Positions 51,254 through 60,684 of a DNA stretch of 64,000 nucleotides are shown here, in pieces. The DNA is from [Clostridium] ultunense DSM 10521 (GTDB lineage: Bacteria > Bacillota > Clostridia > Tissierellales > Tepidimicrobiaceae). The notes beneath the pieces were generated by a model that was not told the origin of the DNA, did not search any database, and was given only the letters and a program-made list of their open reading frames with translations. The position numbers were made by a program, and so were the translations under genes. Numbering within the stretch: the first letter of the stretch is position 1; each line of letters starts with the position of its first letter. The DNA is taken from positions 296,261-360,260 of the forward strand of contig NZ_AZSU01000003.1 in assembly GCF_000511955.1 (NCBI RefSeq). The letters are read 5' to 3'.

Positions 51254-52300
51254 TCATTTTTTAGGATTTGCTTTTAAATGTTCTTCATAAGTTCTAGAGA
51301 AAGTATGGGCTCCAGTTCCATCATCTTTAGTTCTAAAATAAAGATAATTCACTTCAGCAGGATTTAGGGCTGCAATTAATGATTTCTTGCCTGGTGAAGC
51401 TATAGGTGCAGGGGGTAACCCTTGGTGGATATAAGTATTAAAGTCGGACTTTATCTGAATATCCTTTTCCGATAATACTTCTTTCCTCTCACCTAATACA
51501 TATTGAACAGTAGCACAGGATTGTAAAAGCATATTTTCCTTCAATCTATTATGGAATACAGCTGATATAAGTTCCCTTTCTTCGTCGAGTTTTGCCTCTC
51601 TTTCTATTATGGAAGCTAAAGTAACAATTTCATTTAATGATAGGTCTAGATCTCCTGTACTTGATTCTATATCTCTTTCATATACCTGAACAAATTGGGA
51701 AATCATTTTGCTAATTATATCCTCTTCAGAAGTACCAATATAGATTTCATAAGTAGATGGATATAAAAAGCCTTCTAAACTTTGACCATCTGCTAATTCC
51801 ATTAAGAAAGGATATTTATCCTGAAAATACTTTTTATCAGAGGTTAACTCTATAAACCTCTTCTTATCCACAATACCTTCTTCAGCTAATTTATCAGCCA
51901 TTTGGCGTATTTCATAGCCTTCCGGTATGGTAAATTTGATAACATTATCATTTTTTCCACCTTTGGACAATTCATAGATTATTTCATCAGTGCTCATACC
52001 TGTATTTAATGTATAGATTCCAGCTTTCAAATTGCCCTCTGCCTTCTTGTTTTTAACTGCTATTCTAAAAATGAATTCATTCTTAATTAAACCCTCTTCT
52101 TTTAATATAGTGGCAATTTTCTTAGAACTAATGCCATTAGGTATTTCAATATTTATATTAGTAGGGTTTTCAGCGGAAACCGCCATAAGCCCATTTTTAT
52201 AGTATCTTCCTATTAGGAGTACAGAAAAAATTATTAATAGGAAAAACATAAGAAGCTTATTTTTATTCTTTTTTTTCTTACCCCTAGCTGTTCCTAACAC
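51254..52300 (-). CDS. mltG: Endolytic transglycosylase MltG (YceG-like)
   Basis: About 348 residues from a GTG at 52300, chosen because GGTGGAG is spaced 5 nt upstream; an in-frame ATG 15 codons earlier lacks a binding site. N-terminal basic region and membrane helix (about 15-35), a LysM-like linker and the YceG domain. The catalytic glutamate is in TLASIIEREAK, and YLGERKEVLSEKDI-like and NYLYFRTKDDGTGAHTFSRT segments follow. It cleaves nascent glycan strands and sets their length. Confidence 0.93.
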   Translation of the reverse strand: MLGTARGKKKKNKNKLLMFFLLIIFSVLLIGRYYKNGLMAVSAENPTNINIEIPNGISSKKIATILKEEGLIKNEFIFRIAVKNKKAEGNLKAGIYTLNTGMSTDEIIYELSKGGKNDNVIKFTIPEGYEIRQMADKLAEEGIVDKKRFIELTSDKKYFQDKYPFLMELADGQSLEGFLYPSTYEIYIGTSEEDIISKMISQFVQVYERDIESSTGDLDLSLNEIVTLASIIEREAKLDEERELISAVFHNRLKENMLLQSCATVQYVLGERKEVLSEKDIQIKSDFNTYIHQGLPPAPIASPGKKSLIAALNPAEVNYLYFRTKDDGTGAHTFSRTYEEHLKANPKK

Positions 52301-52394
52301 AAAATCTCCACCTTTTAATAGATATTTATCTATTTTATTATACATTTTTTACGGAATAATTACAACAATTAACATAAAGTTTAAATAGCAATAT

Positions 52395-52880
52395 CTATTG
52401 GTTTTCCAAATGTTTTACAGTTTTATTGTATACAGATAGTATTAGCGTCCCAAAGATGGCTACTGATGCTGTTTCTCCAACACTAATCCCTAGAACTGTA
52501 TACCAATAAGGAATATTGGTGAAATAGGATACCCATATGGATACAATAAATCCATTTAACAGTATAGGCGGTAATGCACCTAAAACCCTATTGGGCATCT
52601 TGCTGGTTAAATAAGCTGCTATTAAAGTAACTAAACTTCCTCCTAATATATCGATTAAACCAAATGCTGAGTAAGGTGTAAGTAAAAAATTTGCTACTAA
52701 ACAACCAACAAATAATCCTGGTATTGCCGCTGTTTCTACCAAAGGTAGCAATGTCAAACCTTCAGCTATTCTGAGTTGTATAGGTCCAAAAGTCAGATTC
52801 CCCATTGGAATCTGTATTAAAACTAAAACTAGGTAAATCCCTGCTATTAAGCTAGCTTTTGTCAAATATTTCGTATTCAT
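52395..52880 (-). CDS. queT: QueT-family ECF transporter substrate-binding component
   Basis: A 161-residue protein with about five membrane segments. Signatures: PMGNLTFGPIQLRIAEGLTLLPLVE and GLFVGCLVANFLLTPYSAFGLIDI in parts. QueT captures queuosine precursors (preQ0/preQ1 or related) and works with shared ECF energy subunits. The usual preQ1 riboswitch upstream of queT is not present here: only 25 bp separate it from ylbF. Queuosine genes or ECF components are not in the window, so the substrate is inferred from the family. Confidence 0.88.
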   Translation of the reverse strand: MNTKYLTKASLIAGIYLVLVLIQIPMGNLTFGPIQLRIAEGLTLLPLVETAAIPGLFVGCLVANFLLTPYSAFGLIDILGGSLVTLIAAYLTSKMPNRVLGALPPILLNGFIVSIWVSYFTNIPYWYTVLGISVGETASVAIFGTLILSVYNKTVKHLENQ

Positions 52881-52905
52881 CTATATACCTCCTCAGCTAA
52901 GTTCT

Positions 52906-53244
52906 TTAATCTTTCTCTATATCTATAGCATCCCCAATTATTTTACTAATATCTTGAACCAATTGGGAAAATCTTAATTCAGCCTTTAAGAATTCATTAA
53001 TTGATGGATTTAACATTAGTACCTCTTCTAATTTGTTTATCTTCTCCATCTCTTCTTGACTTATTTCTTTTCCAGACATTTTTTCCATTTGTATTTCAAG
53101 AGCTTTCTTTTTAAAATCTTCTACCATTCTTTTATTATTTTTATCAGCATAGACTTTCCTCTTATTTTCAATATAGGTTTTATATTCTTCTGATGTTTTT
53201 ATTGCCCTAGCCAGTTTATGGGCTTGATCATAAACATTATTCAT
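52906..53244 (-). CDS. ylbF: YlbF/YmcA-family protein
   Basis: A 112-residue helical protein, with NNVYDQAHKLARAIKTSEEYK at the start and MLNPSINEFLKAELRFSQLVQDISKII at the end (both seen in parts). In Bacillus YlbF, YmcA and YaaT act on RNase Y and mRNA processing. It precedes queT and follows the lysO genes by about 11 bp. Whether the RNase Y partnership applies here is inferred. Confidence 0.85.
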   Translation of the reverse strand: MNNVYDQAHKLARAIKTSEEYKTYIENKRKVYADKNNKRMVEDFKKKALEIQMEKMSGKEISQEEMEKINKLEEVLMLNPSINEFLKAELRFSQLVQDISKIIGDAIDIEKD

Positions 53245-53255
53245 ATTATCCCCTC

Positions 53256-53849
53256 CTAAAATCTCAATATTATTGGTAATATAATAGGTACTGAGATAGT
53301 GGATATTAATCCAGATATAAATGCAATAATAGTGGTTTGAGAGTCGGTAAATTTAGATATTACAGGTAAAGCTGTATCCATTGCAGTTGCACCACAAATT
53401 GATATACTCTCTATATATCCTATATGCTTGGCAACAAAAGGTACTAAAATTAATGCAATAACTTCTCTTATGACGTTTGATAAAAAAGCTAATGCACTGA
53501 GCTCAGTGGAATAGCCTGCAACCATCATAGAAGAAAGAGTGTACCAGCCTAGCCCAGATCCAATTGCTCCCGCCTCACTTAAGGGCATACTAAGTACTAT
53601 GCCACCAAAAATTCCTCCTAATATACCACCTACTATTATACCAAAGGGAACTAACAATATTTTAAAACCCATGGTTTTAATATTAGAAAATATGTCTTTT
53701 TGTCTTCCAATATCTATTCCCACAAAAAATAATAATAAACATAAGCCAATATCTATAACAATATCAGTGTATTGTAAAAAATTTGATGGCAAGAAAAAAT
53801 ACCCTAAACCTATTCCTGCAAAAATGGATAATAATATTTTAAGGCTCAA
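53256..53849 (-). CDS. lysO: LysO family lysine exporter, C-terminal half gene
   Basis: A 197-residue polytopic membrane protein with about six segments, including LCLLLFFVGIDIGRQKDIF and GSGLGWYTLSSMMVAGYS, which are LysO/YbjE signatures. In Escherichia coli the protein is a single chain of about 300 residues. Here this gene carries the second half and the next gene carries the first; both are on one strand with an 11-nt overlap. Export of lysine or related amino acids is the family role. Confidence 0.85.
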   Translation of the reverse strand: MSLKILLSIFAGIGLGYFFLPSNFLQYTDIVIDIGLCLLLFFVGIDIGRQKDIFSNIKTMGFKILLVPFGIIVGGILGGIFGGIVLSMPLSEAGAIGSGLGWYTLSSMMVAGYSTELSALAFLSNVIREVIALILVPFVAKHIGYIESISICGATAMDTALPVISKFTDSQTTIIAFISGLISTISVPIILPIILRF

Positions 53850-54144
53850 ATCTATTTTCTCCTTCCTTTAAAATAATAAATCTAGTTAGAATTTTAATAA
53901 CCAAAAGCGTGAAAAAAATAGTAGATATGGCAATTATTCCAGCCCTATATCCTATAGAAAGAAGAGATTTTATTACCTTTTCATCTAACCCAATTCTAAT
54001 ACCCATTATAAATAGCAGGAAGAACAAACAAATGTTTTGAATTAGATTTAGCTTCTTGCCTACATTTGTGCTTATTTTTTCTTCATATCCTAATATAGTG
54101 CCTATTGCAATTATAGTTAAATAGATTAATAATCGTATTCCCAT
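53839..54144 (-). CDS. lysO: LysO family lysine exporter, N-terminal half gene
   Basis: A 101-residue membrane protein with three segments and an ISTNVGKKLNLIQNICLFFLLFIMGIRIGLD region matching the N-terminal LysO domain (DUF340-like). It overlaps the next gene by 11 nt in a different frame, so translation is likely coupled. Two-gene forms are known in Firmicutes and archaea, so this is probably not a broken gene. Confidence 0.8.
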   Translation of the reverse strand: MGIRLLIYLTIIAIGTILGYEEKISTNVGKKLNLIQNICLFFLLFIMGIRIGLDEKVIKSLLSIGYRAGIIAISTIFFTLLVIKILTRFIILKEGENRFEP

Positions 54145-54209
54145 ATTCCACCTCCATTATTTAATTAAATATTATACCATTATTCATTGGTACTAAACAA
54201 GTAATAGTC

Positions 54210-54249
54210 TAAAAAATCCTAGCATATTCCATAAGAACACACTAGGATT
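54210..54249 (-). terminator. Terminator after rnj
   Basis: AATCCTAG and CTAGGATT pair across a 19-nt loop, followed by TTTTTT on the minus strand, just after the ribonuclease J stop. Confidence 0.75.
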
Positions 54250-54256
54250 AAATTAG

Positions 54257-55921
54257 TTAAACTTCCATGATTATTGGTAATATCATTGGATTTCTCTTAA
54301 TCTTTTCATATAAAAATCCTCTTAAAGCATCCCTTATACTGGATTTTAAGGTTGCCCAATCTGTAATATTTCTCTTTTCACATTCAAATAGTACATCCCT
54401 CACTACTTCTCTGGCTTCCTCCATTAAATCCTCTGACTCTCTAACGTAAACAAAACCCCTAGATATTATATCTGGTCCAGCTATTACTTTACCTTCCTGT
54501 TTGCTCATAGTTACTACTACAACGATTAGCCCGTCTTCAGATAGATGCTTCCTATCTCTTAGCACTATATTGCCAACATCTCCAATTCCTAAACCATCTA
54601 CTAAAATATTACCAGATTGAACATATTGATTTATTGCTCCAGAGTTTTTGGTAAATTCAATCACTGAACCGTTGCTCGCAATGAAGATATTTTCTTTTGG
54701 CATGCCTAGTTCCATAGCCAATTCTCCATGCCTTTTCAAATGTCTATATTCTCCATGAACCGGTATGAAAAACTTAGGCTTTAATAATGTGTGGATTAAT
54801 TTTAACTCTTCCTGACAAGCATGGCCTGATACATGAACATCGGCCAAAGATTCATAAATAACTTTGGCACCAATCTCCATTAGTTTATTGATCACCCTGA
54901 AGACGGTTTTTTCATTTCCTGGAATAGGAGAAGCAGAAATAACTACCAAATCTTCAGGTACCAATTCTATCTTCCTATGTTCTGAAAAAGCCATTCTAGA
55001 TAAGGCAGACATAGGTTCTCCCTGGCTACCTGTAGTTAGTATTACTATCTCATTATTAGGATATTTATGCATATCATTAATGTCAATTAGAGTCCCTTCT
55101 TTAATCCTTAAATAGCCTAAATCATATGCCACATTAATGGTATTTACCATACTCCTGCCTGAAACTATTACTTTCCTATTATATAGCTCCGCTGCATCAA
55201 TAACTTGTTGTACCCTGTGCACATTGGAAGCAAAAGTTGCAACAATAATTCTTGCCGGCGCTTTTAGAAAAATATCATTAAAAGTATCTCCTACGGTCTT
55301 CTCCGACATAGTATATCCTGGTCTTTCAACATTCGTACTATCAGCTAATAGAACTAATACTCCTTTGCTTCCAATTTCTGCGAACTTGTGTAAATCGATT
55401 AAATTGTCGTTTATAGGTGTATAATCAATTTTGAAATCTCCAGTGTGAACTACAATACCCACAGGTGTATTTATTGCTAATGCAACACTATCTGGTATGC
55501 TATGGCTAGTTTTTATTATTTCAACTGTAAAACAACCCAGTTTAATCTTATCACTAGCTTTTATCTCGATTAAATTAACCTTGTCTAATCTATGTTCCTT
55601 TAATTTATTTTCCACCAGACCCAAGGTTAATTTTGTTCCATAAACGGGTAAATCCAATTTTGCAAGAGCATATGGTAATCCTCCAATATGATCCTCATGC
55701 CCATGGGTTAATATAATCCCTCTAATTTTTTCTTTGTTTTTTATAAGATAAGTTATATCAGGTATCACCACATCAATTCCCAACATCTCATCCTCAGGAA
55801 AGGTTAAGCCACAATCGACTACAATAATATCATCTTTATATTCAAAAACGGTAATATTCTTACCAATTTCTCCCAGGCCACCTAATGGAATAATTTTTAA
55901 TTTATTTGTTTTTTTCGCCAC
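54257..55921 (-). CDS. rnj: Ribonuclease J
   Basis: A 554-residue beta-CASP metallo-nuclease. The metal site THGHEDHIGGLP is near 73-84, with HTGDFKIDY near 160-168. The beta-CASP motif with the histidine in VHVSGHACQEE and FIPVHGEYRHLKRH follow. C-terminal domain with RDVLFECEKRNITDW. It has 5' exonuclease and endonuclease activity in mRNA decay and rRNA maturation. The start is GTG 55921 with AAGGAG 8 nt upstream. It forms its own unit with terminator downstream. Confidence 0.96.
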   Translation of the reverse strand: MAKKTNKLKIIPLGGLGEIGKNITVFEYKDDIIVVDCGLTFPEDEMLGIDVVIPDITYLIKNKEKIRGIILTHGHEDHIGGLPYALAKLDLPVYGTKLTLGLVENKLKEHRLDKVNLIEIKASDKIKLGCFTVEIIKTSHSIPDSVALAINTPVGIVVHTGDFKIDYTPINDNLIDLHKFAEIGSKGVLVLLADSTNVERPGYTMSEKTVGDTFNDIFLKAPARIIVATFASNVHRVQQVIDAAELYNRKVIVSGRSMVNTINVAYDLGYLRIKEGTLIDINDMHKYPNNEIVILTTGSQGEPMSALSRMAFSEHRKIELVPEDLVVISASPIPGNEKTVFRVINKLMEIGAKVIYESLADVHVSGHACQEELKLIHTLLKPKFFIPVHGEYRHLKRHGELAMELGMPKENIFIASNGSVIEFTKNSGAINQYVQSGNILVDGLGIGDVGNIVLRDRKHLSEDGLIVVVVTMSKQEGKVIAGPDIISRGFVYVRESEDLMEEAREVVRDVLFECEKRNITDWATLKSSIRDALRGFLYEKIKRNPMILPIIMEV

Positions 55922-55994
55922 TTTATCATCTCCTTTATATTAATTTCTCCAATTCTCTTTGCATAATAACTATAGGATTATTGTAATTTTTTCC

Positions 55995-56025
55995 TAAAAA
56001 AATGAATCCCAAAATGGGATTCATT
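55995..56025 (-). terminator. Terminator after fur
   Basis: AATGAATCCCA and TGGGATTCATT form an 11-bp stem with a 2-nt loop plus T-run on the minus strand, overlapping the fur stop codon. Confidence 0.85.
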
Positions 56026-56458
56026 ATTGGCAATCGGCACAGTACCCAAAAAACTTTACATTATGGTCAACAATTCTAAAATTATTCTCTATTTCAATTT
56101 CATTTTCTAAATTTTCCAATAGATCTAATTTAACTTCCATTACCTTTCCACATTTCAGGCATATTAAATGATGATGGTGATGACTATCCGAATCATAGTT
56201 TAATTCATATCTATTATATCCATCATCAAAATTAACCCTATAGATAATATTTAATTTTTCTAACAATTGTAAGGTTCTATATACCGTAGCTATTCCGATC
56301 TCCGGATATTTAACCTTAACAATATCATAAACCTCTTCTGGATTTAAATGTTTCTCATGATTCTCTATTATTGCATCCAAAATAGCCCGTCTTTGGGTAG
56401 TTAACTTATAGCCCTCTTCTTTAAACCTTTCCTTCATTTCTTCCATATTAATATCCAT
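56024..56458 (-). CDS. fur: Fur-family metal-dependent regulator
   Basis: A 144-residue repressor. The winged helix (about 10-85) has YKLTTQRRAILDAI and GIATVYRTLQLLEK. The metal region HHHHHLICLKCGKV and the C-terminal CADC provide four cysteines for a structural zinc and histidines for regulation. Fur, Zur and PerR are hard to tell apart; the HHHHH run and lack of the PerR-typical D-pattern favour Fur or Zur. No target box was sought beyond this gene. Confidence 0.9.
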   Translation of the reverse strand: MDINMEEMKERFKEEGYKLTTQRRAILDAIIENHEKHLNPEEVYDIVKVKYPEIGIATVYRTLQLLEKLNIIYRVNFDDGYNRYELNYDSDSHHHHHLICLKCGKVMEVKLDLLENLENEIEIENNFRIVDHNVKFFGYCADCQ

Positions 56459-56525
56459 TTTTTCACCCGCTTATAATCCTATATTATAGAATACTAGTAT
56501 AGGTTCCACTTGTCAAGTATAGAAT

Positions 56526-56777
56526 TTATTGTAATTTTTCTTTTTGTATCTCCTCAAAGGTTTCAATGACATCCTTTAATTCTTCATCGTCGTCGATACC
56601 TACTAGGATTGGTTCTCCTTCATCATCATATTCAATTCTCAATAAATAGGTCAAGGACTCCATATCATCTACCGGCAACAAAGCAGCATACTCAAAATCA
56701 TCTAAACCAAAAGTGGCTAAGACTTGGAACTCTACTTTGTTTCCCATTTCGTCTAATAAAACTATTTTTTCATTCAT
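56526..56777 (-). CDS. DUF1292 domain protein
   Basis: An 83-residue acidic protein: EKIVLLDEMGNKVEFQVLATF and YAALLPVDD and LRIEYDDEGEPILVGIDDDEE are the family's repeated beta strands with acidic loops. Function unknown. It is a standard member of the alaS-ireB-ruvX-DUF1292 cluster of Firmicutes, directly downstream of ruvX (11 bp). Confidence 0.93.
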   Translation of the reverse strand: MNEKIVLLDEMGNKVEFQVLATFGLDDFEYAALLPVDDMESLTYLLRIEYDDEGEPILVGIDDDEELKDVIETFEEIQKEKLQ

Positions 56778-56788
56778 CTTTTCACCTC

Positions 56789-57199
56789 TTATCTTCTATC
56801 TAAATAATTCTGCAAAATATAGCTAGCAGCAACTTTATCAATAATTTTTTTACGGTCTTTCCTACTTACATCTCCTTCTAATAATATCCTTTCTGCAGAA
56901 ACAGTAGTCAACCGTTCATCCTCCAATATGATTTCTATATTTATCTTCCTCTTAAGTTTTTCAACAAAATCCAATACCTTTTCACCTTGAGACCCTAAGG
57001 TATTATTCATATTTTTAGGAAGACCTACCACTATTTTAGATATATTATATTCTTCTATTATATCCTGGATCTTTTTTATATCCTTTTTATTACTTTCCCT
57101 AGCAATAGTTTTAAGCCCTTGAGCTGTAAGTAATAAAGGATCACTTACGGCAACACCAATAGTCTTATCGCCAACATCTAATCCCATTATTCTCTTCAT
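56789..57199 (-). CDS. ruvX: Holliday junction resolvase-like protein RuvX (YqgF)
   Basis: About 136 residues from ATG 57199 (AAAGGTG 6 nt upstream). RNase H-like fold: [17 protein letters not shown] at the N-terminus with the first acidic residue, [14 protein letters not shown] and [14 protein letters not shown] with further acidic residues. The family is implicated in pre-16S rRNA processing and/or Holliday junction resolution. Usually directly after ireB; here an aldo/keto reductase and a large membrane protein lie in between. Confidence 0.94.
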   Translation of the reverse strand: MKRIMGLDVGDKTIGVAVSDPLLLTAQGLKTIARESNKKDIKKIQDIIEEYNISKIVVGLPKNMNNTLGSQGEKVLDFVEKLKRKINIEIILEDERLTTVSAERILLEGDVSRKDRKKIIDKVAASYILQNYLDRR

Positions 57200-57210
57200 A
57201 TTTTTCACCT

Positions 57211-58158
57211 TTATATTATCTTTATACAAAATTCAGGACAGTTTCTTGCACAATAGCTGCAAAGTATACAATTTTCATTAGGTACCGCTCTACCCTCAAT
57301 GATTTCAATCCCATGATGTTTGCAGGTGTTTACGCAATTACCACATCCCAAACAATAATCAGCAACTATTAGTCTTCTCTTTTTACTCATTAAACTGTTT
57401 TTTAAACTATCCGGCACTAGTCCTGTTTCCATCAAATTGATATTGGAATCTATTTCTTCCTTGGATTGCATTCCTATAGCTACAGAATTAATATAAGGAA
57501 TGTTTCTTACGAAATTAAAGGCTTCTTGAGCTTTAGGAATTAAATGGCCTCCTCCTAAAGGCTTCATGCTGTATATACCCTTTCCCTTTTCATTAGCTTC
57601 CTTTATAACTGATAACATATTCTCAACATTACCATCCTGTATACCTATTCCTTCTTTGTTAACAATAGGATGTATTATATCAATATGGTCACAGATTAAT
57701 CCTCCTAAAACCCCTTCTACTCTATGAGTTGAAATACCTATTGCCCTTATTTTACCCAATTTTTTCGCTTCTAAAAAATATTCTATTGCCCCTTGATGCC
57801 CCCTTAGAGTATGGATGCTCTCCTGTTCATGAAGCATAAAAATATCAATATAATCAGTTCCCAATTCTTTTAAAGCCAATTCAAGACTCTCTTTTGCCAT
57901 ATCTTTAGTATATGCATAACATTTAGTAGCGATAACATAATCCTCTCTATTTATCCCCTTTAGGGCTTCTTTTATATAATTATAATTTTCATATATTTCA
58001 GCAGTGTCAATAAAATTAATTCCTTTAGAATAAGCATATTTAATAAGATAAGCTCCTTCTTTTATGGATAGATTCGCCTGAAATGGGGTCATAGTTAAAG
58101 ACCCGAAACATAGTCTTGAAACTTCTATATCGGTATTACCTAATTTTACTCTATTCAA
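57211..58158 (-). CDS. Aldo/keto reductase with C-terminal 4Fe-4S ferredoxin domain
   Basis: A 315-residue protein. The TIM-barrel AKR domain (about 1-255) starts [15 protein letters not shown] and has [11 protein letters not shown] with the catalytic tyrosine and aspartate. The C-terminal 55 residues contain [11 protein letters not shown] and [15 protein letters not shown], two 4Fe-4S sites. Such fusions occur in anaerobes and may transfer electrons from ferredoxin. Substrate unknown. It sits between ruvX and the large membrane protein with a 14-bp gap. Confidence 0.9.
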   Translation of the reverse strand: MNRVKLGNTDIEVSRLCFGSLTMTPFQANLSIKEGAYLIKYAYSKGINFIDTAEIYENYNYIKEALKGINREDYVIATKCYAYTKDMAKESLELALKELGTDYIDIFMLHEQESIHTLRGHQGAIEYFLEAKKLGKIRAIGISTHRVEGVLGGLICDHIDIIHPIVNKEGIGIQDGNVENMLSVIKEANEKGKGIYSMKPLGGGHLIPKAQEAFNFVRNIPYINSVAIGMQSKEEIDSNINLMETGLVPDSLKNSLMSKKRRLIVADYCLGCGNCVNTCKHHGIEIIEGRAVPNENCILCSYCARNCPEFCIKII

Positions 58159-58172
58159 TTTATGTCCACTTC

Positions 58173-60323
58173 CTATTCTATAGTCATTTCCTCAGCATTT
58201 ATAATGATAAAAAGCAAAAATATTGTTATCAAATTAATTGATATTGCAGATAGTATTAAGCCAGAGTCATTTAGAAGAAATCCTACTATACTACCAATTA
58301 TACATGATAAGTAGCCTTTTCCTAGACCACTATTCATCATTCTGTTAATCCTAAATTCAAATATATATGAAATTATTACTTGAACAAATAGGTTTATAAT
58401 TGTCACTTTCGTCCAACTAGATATACCAACCAATCTGATATTCATTAACAATTTTCTATCTATAATATTTTTTATTATACTTATACCCTTATCCTTAATG
58501 GATAGTAGCGTACCCCCTAAGTGGGTTGGTGTAGGGTTTAATTTTATATCTATATAACCGAAAATAGTAATTGCTAAACTTACTAAAACTAGACCTAAAA
58601 TTATACTTTTATAATTTAACTGTTTATTCATTAATTCTAAAACAAAATATAAACTAGCAGATAATAATGCAATTGTCCCCCCCACATTAGCCCCTAGTTT
58701 AGGATGACCAACTAAAGCTATGGATATAAATAGAGCTAAAATAGATACAATCTTATTTTCACATTTTTCATATAATAAACCTGCAGTTAAAGTTGATGCA
58801 GTTAAAAACAAGCCGACCATTTCGTTTCCTATACCAAAATATCTGGCTCCAATAATAGGATCGTGACTCATAATAGAAAATTTAGTAATATACCCGTTAA
58901 ATAATATATCCAAAACGATTAAAATGAAATAAGAATAAGTAATAATATATATCATTTTATTACTATTAAATCTTTTAAAGGTATAGGCAAATAAGCCTAA
59001 CAAAAGTATTAAGCTTATAACAAATTTTAACAGATTATCTATATAAAATAGTGAACTTATAATTAATATTACAGGAAGGCTAAACAATACCAATAAAATT
59101 GTTTTAAGCCATTCACCAATCCTATTATTAAGCTTAATCTTAAATATTAACATAATTAGTATTATTAACACTGCAATGATACTAATAGTTCCATAAGTTA
59201 GTAAAGTCTTAGACCTTATTTTGGACATAAGGTTAATACGTCCATTAATAGAACTTATATAACTAAAGGCATCTTCCTTTTCTATATGCTTAATTATGCT
59301 ACCAGACATATTCTCCGCTGTAAGATTGAAAAAGTTTACAATGGTTGGAGATATATCCAAGTTAGAGATAATACCAGGTCTATTAGTGGTAGAAGAAATG
59401 GGTACACCCGGTTCAACGCCTTTACCCCATAAAAAGATTGGCGCTAATCTATTGCCATCAATTCTTTCCTCTCCACTATTTGGACTCAAAACCATTAGCA
59501 AAGATTTATCTTTATCAATAATATTTAGTAAATTACCAATAAAAACATCTATACCTTCTAAAACTGTATTCCTTTTTTCATGAAACCCATCTTTCGATAA
59601 AAAGTTGCTATAGCTATTAAGCCTGCTCAAATCTCCTGTATCCACTACTATTAAAGATGCCTTAGATTTAATATGAAATATTTCGTTCAATATTTTATCA
59701 TAGTCTGTCCTAAAACCGTAAGGATAACTACCATCCTCAATAAGAATATTATCTATATTACCATAATCAATAAGTCCTTTTGAATCCATAGGTATTAAAG
59801 CTGAAGTCCTTATCAACTCTTCATCTATATCGCTATTACCAAAAACAGCCGTTTTAAGCCCTCCATTATGCAAAACCTGACCTAATGCTCCTAAATATGG
59901 AGAATATTTATTGTTTTCATTTTGATTGTATAACCTGCCTGTCTGAATATTTCCTACCTTATAATCTTTATCTAATACACTTACTCTATTTTCATAGATT
60001 TTCTTAAACCGACTATCCATATTGTGAAATTGACTACTTTCATTATTAGCAAAAGCTTTATTTGAAGCATTGATGGTAATAAAACTATCTGCGCCTCTAT
60101 AACCACTAATACCACGCACATTCATCAAACCAAAACTACCATCATACATTAAACCCTTCAAATTCGGCATTTTTTCTATATCTGAAAGGGTCAATTTGTT
60201 AACAACTACAATATATACATTAGTATCAATATTAAAATTGTCATTACAATAGCTAAATTCTTCATAAGAAAATAGCAATAATAAAATTATAAGTAGTGTC
60301 ACAATTCTATTAGTTCTTCTCAC
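58173..60323 (-). CDS. Large membrane protein with alkaline-phosphatase-like extracellular domain
   Basis: 716 residues. A signal-anchor at about 7-24 is followed by a roughly 330-residue extracellular domain. It resembles the alkaline phosphatase superfamily: YIVVVNKLTLSDIEKMPNLKGLMYDGSFG, LLMVLSPNSGEERIDGNRLAPIFLWGKGVEPG and RPGIISNLDISPTIVNFF (all quoted only by key parts such as LAPIFLWGKG and ISNLDISPTI). About ten membrane segments (about 380-705) follow. The fusion resembles phosphodiesterase- or sulfatase-fold envelope enzymes, but no catalytic metal set could be confirmed. It breaks the usual ireB-ruvX link. Confidence 0.65.
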   Translation of the reverse strand: MRRTNRIVTLLIILLLLFSYEEFSYCNDNFNIDTNVYIVVVNKLTLSDIEKMPNLKGLMYDGSFGLMNVRGISGYRGADSFITINASNKAFANNESSQFHNMDSRFKKIYENRVSVLDKDYKVGNIQTGRLYNQNENNKYSPYLGALGQVLHNGGLKTAVFGNSDIDEELIRTSALIPMDSKGLIDYGNIDNILIEDGSYPYGFRTDYDKILNEIFHIKSKASLIVVDTGDLSRLNSYSNFLSKDGFHEKRNTVLEGIDVFIGNLLNIIDKDKSLLMVLSPNSGEERIDGNRLAPIFLWGKGVEPGVPISSTTNRPGIISNLDISPTIVNFFNLTAENMSGSIIKHIEKEDAFSYISSINGRINLMSKIRSKTLLTYGTISIIAVLIILIMLIFKIKLNNRIGEWLKTILLVLFSLPVILIISSLFYIDNLLKFVISLILLLGLFAYTFKRFNSNKMIYIITYSYFILIVLDILFNGYITKFSIMSHDPIIGARYFGIGNEMVGLFLTASTLTAGLLYEKCENKIVSILALFISIALVGHPKLGANVGGTIALLSASLYFVLELMNKQLNYKSIILGLVLVSLAITIFGYIDIKLNPTPTHLGGTLLSIKDKGISIIKNIIDRKLLMNIRLVGISSWTKVTIINLFVQVIISYIFEFRINRMMNSGLGKGYLSCIIGSIVGFLLNDSGLILSAISINLITIFLLFIIINAEEMTIE

Positions 60324-60336
60324 TTAAGATTCTCTC

Positions 60337-60600
60337 CTAAACCTCTTTTTCTTCTAAATAATTACCCAGTATTTCTTCTAAAAGTTCATCCCGTTCAATT
60401 TTTCTAATTAAACTTCTAGCATCATTATGACTTGTAATATAGGTTGGATCTCCCGATAAGATATACCCTATTATTTGATTAATAGGATCGTAACCCTTTT
60501 CTTTTAATGCATTATAGACGGTTAAAATGATTTTTCTAGCTTCATTTACATTTTCTTTAGGTGATTCAAATTTCATAGTCCTATTAAAGTTATTATTCAT
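60337..60600 (-). CDS. ireB: IreB family regulatory phosphoprotein
   Basis: An 87-residue protein: [54 protein letters not shown] is the conserved core (UPF0297; quoted by family blocks [17 protein letters not shown] and [16 protein letters not shown]). In Enterococcus IreB is phosphorylated on an N-terminal threonine by the PASTA kinase IreK and restrains cephalosporin resistance; the threonine at residue 8 here is a candidate site. It follows alaS by about 85 bp, the usual order. Confidence 0.94.
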   Translation of the reverse strand: MNNNFNRTMKFESPKENVNEARKIILTVYNALKEKGYDPINQIIGYILSGDPTYITSHNDARSLIRKIERDELLEEILGNYLEEKEV

Positions 60601-60654
60601 TATAACACCCCCTATAATATTTATATCATATCATTTATATAATATACAGTACGA

Positions 60655-60684
60655 AAATAAATATTAGCCATAAATGGCTAATAT
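60655..60684 (-). terminator. Terminator after alaS
   Basis: AATATTAGCCAT and ATGGCTAATATT form a 12-bp stem with a 2-nt loop, followed by TTTATTTT, directly after the alaS stop. Confidence 0.75.

Noticed and set aside
52881..52905. preQ1 riboswitch expected upstream of queT
   Set aside because: Only 25 bp separate queT from ylbF, too short for a preQ1 aptamer with an expression platform, and no aptamer motif is seen.
53256..54144. Broken lysO gene
   Set aside because: The two parts overlap in frames that look normally translated with separate starts, and two-gene LysO forms are known, so a frameshift is not required.
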